From: an uncultured Christensenellaceae bacterium
GTDB taxonomy: Bacteria; Bacillota; Clostridia; Christensenellales; Borkfalkiaceae
Reading direction: 5' to 3'
DNA length: 8,775 bases
Assembly (NCBI GenBank): GCA_910587625.1
Contig: CAJUMW010000003.1
Coordinates: 67,330-76,104, forward strand
The position numbers and the translations under genes are program-made. The first letter of the stretch is position 1, and the number at the start of each line of letters is the position of its first letter. Of this stretch, positions 6,441 to 8,775 are shown in pieces. The notes under the pieces are model-generated. The model had not been told where the DNA came from, ran no database searches, and worked only from the letters and a program-made list of their open reading frames with translations.

Positions 6441-7547
6441 ATGGCTTCAACAGTTGGTGTAATATATTCAAGTATGAACGAAGAAAATATACCGGAGCTC
6501 ACAAGAGTCAGGTCTATGGGTTCAGTGCCAATAGGCGGCAGATACCGTGTGGTTGATTTTGCTCTTTCAAATATGGTAAACTCCGGAATAACGACCGTAG
6601 GACTTATAACTAAAAGTAACTATCAGTCGCTTATGGATCACCTCGGCACGGGAAAATATTGGGATTTGGCAAGAAAGGACGGCGGACTTATACTTTTACC
6701 GCCCTACAGTGACGAAACGGAAACATTGTATAAAAACCGCCTCGAAGCGTTAAAGGGCGCTACTGCATTTCTTAAAAAATGTAATGAAGATTTTGTTGTG
6801 CTTGCGGACAGCGATTCGGTATATAAACTCGATTACAGTAAAGTAATTGATTACCATATTGAAAAAAACGCAGATATAACAATGGTATATCATGAGCATG
6901 AGGTTGTTAAATCTCACTATTATATGACGTTTGAAACCGAAAAGGACGGCAGAGTTAAAGAAATACAAATTAATCCCGCTGTCGGCAGCGTAAAAAAGAA
7001 CTATATAAACGTTATGGTTGCGCGTACGTCGTTTATTTTAAGACTCATTCAAGACGCAATACAGCACGGTTATAAGAGCTTCGGCAGGGATATTTTGAGT
7101 CCCGGTGTTTCAACGTACAATATTTACGGTTATAAGCTTGACGGCTATTTTGCAAATATCTCATCATTGAGCAAATATTTTGAAATTAATTTTGACCTAT
7201 TAAATAAAGAAATTCGCAACGAAATATTTGGAAACAGGGACGTCTATACGAAGGTAAACGACAGTTCTCCTGCAAAATTTGCAGATACGGCTTGCGTAAA
7301 AAATTCGCTTATTTCCGACGGCTGTCTTATCGAAGGAACTGTAGAAAACTGTATCCTTTTCCGCGGAGTTAAAATCGGCAGAGGAGCAGTTATTAAAAAT
7401 TGTATTATTATGGCAGACAATATTATTGGGGAAAATTGCAACCTTCAATATGTTGTCAGCGATAAAAATTCAGTTATTCGTGACAACAGAGTGCTTGCCG
7501 GGTGTGAAATTCAGCCTTATTTTATAGGTAAAGGCGTATTAATTTAA
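6441..7547 (+). CDS. glgD: GlgD, degenerate ADP-glucose pyrophosphorylase partner subunit (probably regulatory)
   Basis: A paralogue of GlgC with the same fold and order: nucleotidyltransferase domain (1 to about 250) and hexapeptide beta-helix (about 285-365). 368 residues. Shared blocks include GGRYRVVDFALSNMVNSGITTVGL, WDLARKDGG and GYFANISSLSKYFEINFDLL. The catalytic residues are mostly lost. The GGxGxRL loop is replaced by YSSMNEENIPEL (Arg32-equivalent becomes Asn16), the KPAV lysine becomes Met26, the FEEKP lysine becomes Asn178 in EIQINP, and GDHIYK becomes SDSVYK, although the Asp (125) remains. In Geobacillus, GlgD forms a heterotetramer with GlgC and raises its activity; I infer the same here from sequence and adjacency. 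The start at 6441 has a good AGGGGGA site. GlgA starts 17 bases downstream. The annotation 'GlgD' is secure; its lack of catalysis is inferred. Confidence 0.94.
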   Translation: MASTVGVIYSSMNEENIPELTRVRSMGSVPIGGRYRVVDFALSNMVNSGITTVGLITKSNYQSLMDHLGTGKYWDLARKDGGLILLPPYSDETETLYKNRLEALKGATAFLKKCNEDFVVLADSDSVYKLDYSKVIDYHIEKNADITMVYHEHEVVKSHYYMTFETEKDGRVKEIQINPAVGSVKKNYINVMVARTSFILRLIQDAIQHGYKSFGRDILSPGVSTYNIYGYKLDGYFANISSLSKYFEINFDLLNKEIRNEIFGNRDVYTKVNDSSPAKFADTACVKNSLISDGCLIEGTVENCILFRGVKIGRGAVIKNCIIMADNIIGENCNLQYVVSDKNSVIRDNRVLAGCEIQPYFIGKGVLI

Positions 7548-7553
7548 AACAAT

Positions 7554-7560
7554 AGGGGGA
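7554..7560 (+). promoter_or_regulatory. Ribosome-binding site of glgA
   Basis: AGGGGGA lies 4 bases before the ATG at 7565, closer than at glgC (9) and glgD (8). It supports ATG 7565, and so the long N-terminal extension of GlgA, as the true start. Confidence 0.75.
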
Positions 7561-7564
7561 AATT

Positions 7565-8775
7565 ATGGCTACTAAATCATCTGATACAAAAAAAACAACT
7601 ACTAAGACGACCAGGTCGACTACAACAAAGAAAGCTTCAACAGCAAAGACAACTAAAAAGGTAACAGAAAAAAATCAAACCGTTGCCGTCAAAGTTGAGG
7701 GAAAGAAAAAGATATTGTTTGTCGCTTCAGAGTCGACGCCATTCATTGCCACAGGAGGATTAGCCGAGGTAATAGGTTCGCTTTCCAAGGCTCTTGCGGC
7801 AACGGGAAATTATGACGTAAGAGTAATTATTCCGCTTTATTCCGATATAAAGAGAGAATACAGGGAAAAGTTTAATTACATAGGCAATTTTTACGTTCAT
7901 CTTGCCTGGAGAAACCAATATTGCGGAATTTTTTCATATGAACAGGACGGAGTAACATTCTATTTCATTGATAATGAATTTTACTTTAAACGCCCAGGCT
8001 GCTATGGATATTATGACGACGGAGAAAGGTTTGCATTTTTTTCGAGAAGCGTTCTCGAAGTTATGCCGTTTATAAATTTTTATCCGGACGTTATGCACTG
8101 TCATGATTGGCAGGCGGCACTTGCGGCTATTTATTTAAAAACAAATTATTGTTTCAGACCCGAATATCAGTTTATACGCGCATTGTTTACAATTCACAAT
8201 ATCGAATATCAGGGGCAGTATTCACTTGATTTGCTCTGTGATTTATTTGATATTTACGGCAGTTATCAACACATTGTTGAGTACAATAACGCGATAAATC
8301 TTATGAAAGGTGCAATCGAATGTTGTGAAAGATTTTCTACTGTAAGTCCGAGATATGCCGACGAAATAAAGGACGCATATTATGCTCACGGACTTGATCA
8401 AATTGTAAGAAATAACGCTTTTAAGCTTAGGGGTATTCTCAACGGTATTGACGTTGACGGTTATAACAGCGCAACGGATTCACACTTGTATGCAAACTTT
8501 ACGCCCGACGATTTTTCAAATAAGTCATTATGTAAAAAGGGACTTCAAAGATTGTTAGGTTTACCTCAAAAGTCGGATACACCGATAATTTCAATGGTTT
8601 CAAGGTTAGTTTCGCATAAGGGACTTGACCTAGTTACAAATATTATTGAAGAATTACTGCAAGATGACGTTCAGATTGTTATACTCGGTACAGGTGACGC
8701 ACACTTTGAGGGCTTTTTCCGCAGTTTAGCAAATCGGTATCCCGAAAAGCTGAGTGCAAACATTGTTTTCAACAG
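7565..8775 (+). CDS. glgA: Glycogen synthase (GT5), 3' end outside window, with Lys/Thr-rich N-terminal extension
   Basis: Transfers glucose from ADP-glucose to the non-reducing end of alpha-1,4 glucan (EC 2.4.1.21). 403 complete codons are visible of an expected 520 or so. The GT-B core begins near residue 48 with KKILFVASESTPF. Recognisable blocks are ATGGLAEVIGSL (62-73), HCHDWQAAL (178-186), TIHNIEYQG (209-217; His211 matches E. coli H161), GILNGIDVD (290-298) and SMVSRLVSHKGLDLV (343-357; Arg347 and Lys352 match R300 and K305). Two oddities: residues 1-48 are an extension absent from typical GlgA, with 10 Lys and 14 Thr in the first 36 residues; and the usual KTGGL lysine (E. coli K15) is Ala62. 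A TTG at 7715 with GAGGG at 7697-7701 could give a shorter protein, but the ATG has the better site. The C-terminal catalytic Glu region lies beyond the window. Confidence 0.95.
   Translation, partial: MATKSSDTKKTTTKTTRSTTTKKASTAKTTKKVTEKNQTVAVKVEGKKKILFVASESTPFIATGGLAEVIGSLSKALAATGNYDVRVIIPLYSDIKREYREKFNYIGNFYVHLAWRNQYCGIFSYEQDGVTFYFIDNEFYFKRPGCYGYYDDGERFAFFSRSVLEVMPFINFYPDVMHCHDWQAALAAIYLKTNYCFRPEYQFIRALFTIHNIEYQGQYSLDLLCDLFDIYGSYQHIVEYNNAINLMKGAIECCERFSTVSPRYADEIKDAYYAHGLDQIVRNNAFKLRGILNGIDVDGYNSATDSHLYANFTPDDFSNKSLCKKGLQRLLGLPQKSDTPIISMVSRLVSHKGLDLVTNIIEELLQDDVQIVILGTGDAHFEGFFRSLANRYPEKLSANIVFN

Overview
The window is a stretch of AT-rich bacterial chromosome (GC roughly 35-40 % by eye) with every gene on the + strand. 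It looks like a low-GC Bacillota, probably a clostridial lineage. The grounds are the glgB-glgC-glgD-glgA order with a GlgC/GlgD pair of ADP-glucose pyrophosphorylase subunits, a clostridial-looking divergent HtpG, and an S1-domain protein whose reading frame continues leftward into what resembles the end of IspH (IspH-S1 fusions are known in Clostridia). The species cannot be named from this.

Layout: (1) positions 1-1313, the C-terminal part of an S1-repeat RNA-binding protein, cut by the left edge, followed by a strong intrinsic terminator at 1321-1348. (2) 1412-3226, htpG (Hsp90), apparently a single-gene unit because a terminator lies before it and a weaker one after it (3230-3265). (3) A 128-base gap with a good sigma-A-type promoter placed almost on top of the next start codon. 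(4) 3355-8775, a tightly packed glycogen synthesis operon: glgB (branching enzyme), glgC (ADP-glucose pyrophosphorylase catalytic subunit), glgD (its degenerate, probably regulatory partner) and glgA (glycogen synthase, cut by the right edge). Gaps between these genes are 21, 14 and 17 bases.

How the genes work together: GlgC, probably with GlgD, makes ADP-glucose from glucose-1-phosphate and ATP. GlgA adds the glucose to alpha-1,4 chains and GlgB puts in alpha-1,6 branches. A glycogen phosphorylase or debranching gene may follow beyond the right edge, but that is not visible.

I found no tRNA, rRNA, CRISPR array, insertion sequence or phage gene, and no clear previously undescribed system. 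The points most worth a second look are the Lys/Thr-rich N-terminal extension of GlgA and its KTGGL-to-ATGGL change, the near-leaderless start of glgB, the probable IspH-S1 fusion, and the repeated AGGGGGA ribosome-binding motif inside the glg operon.
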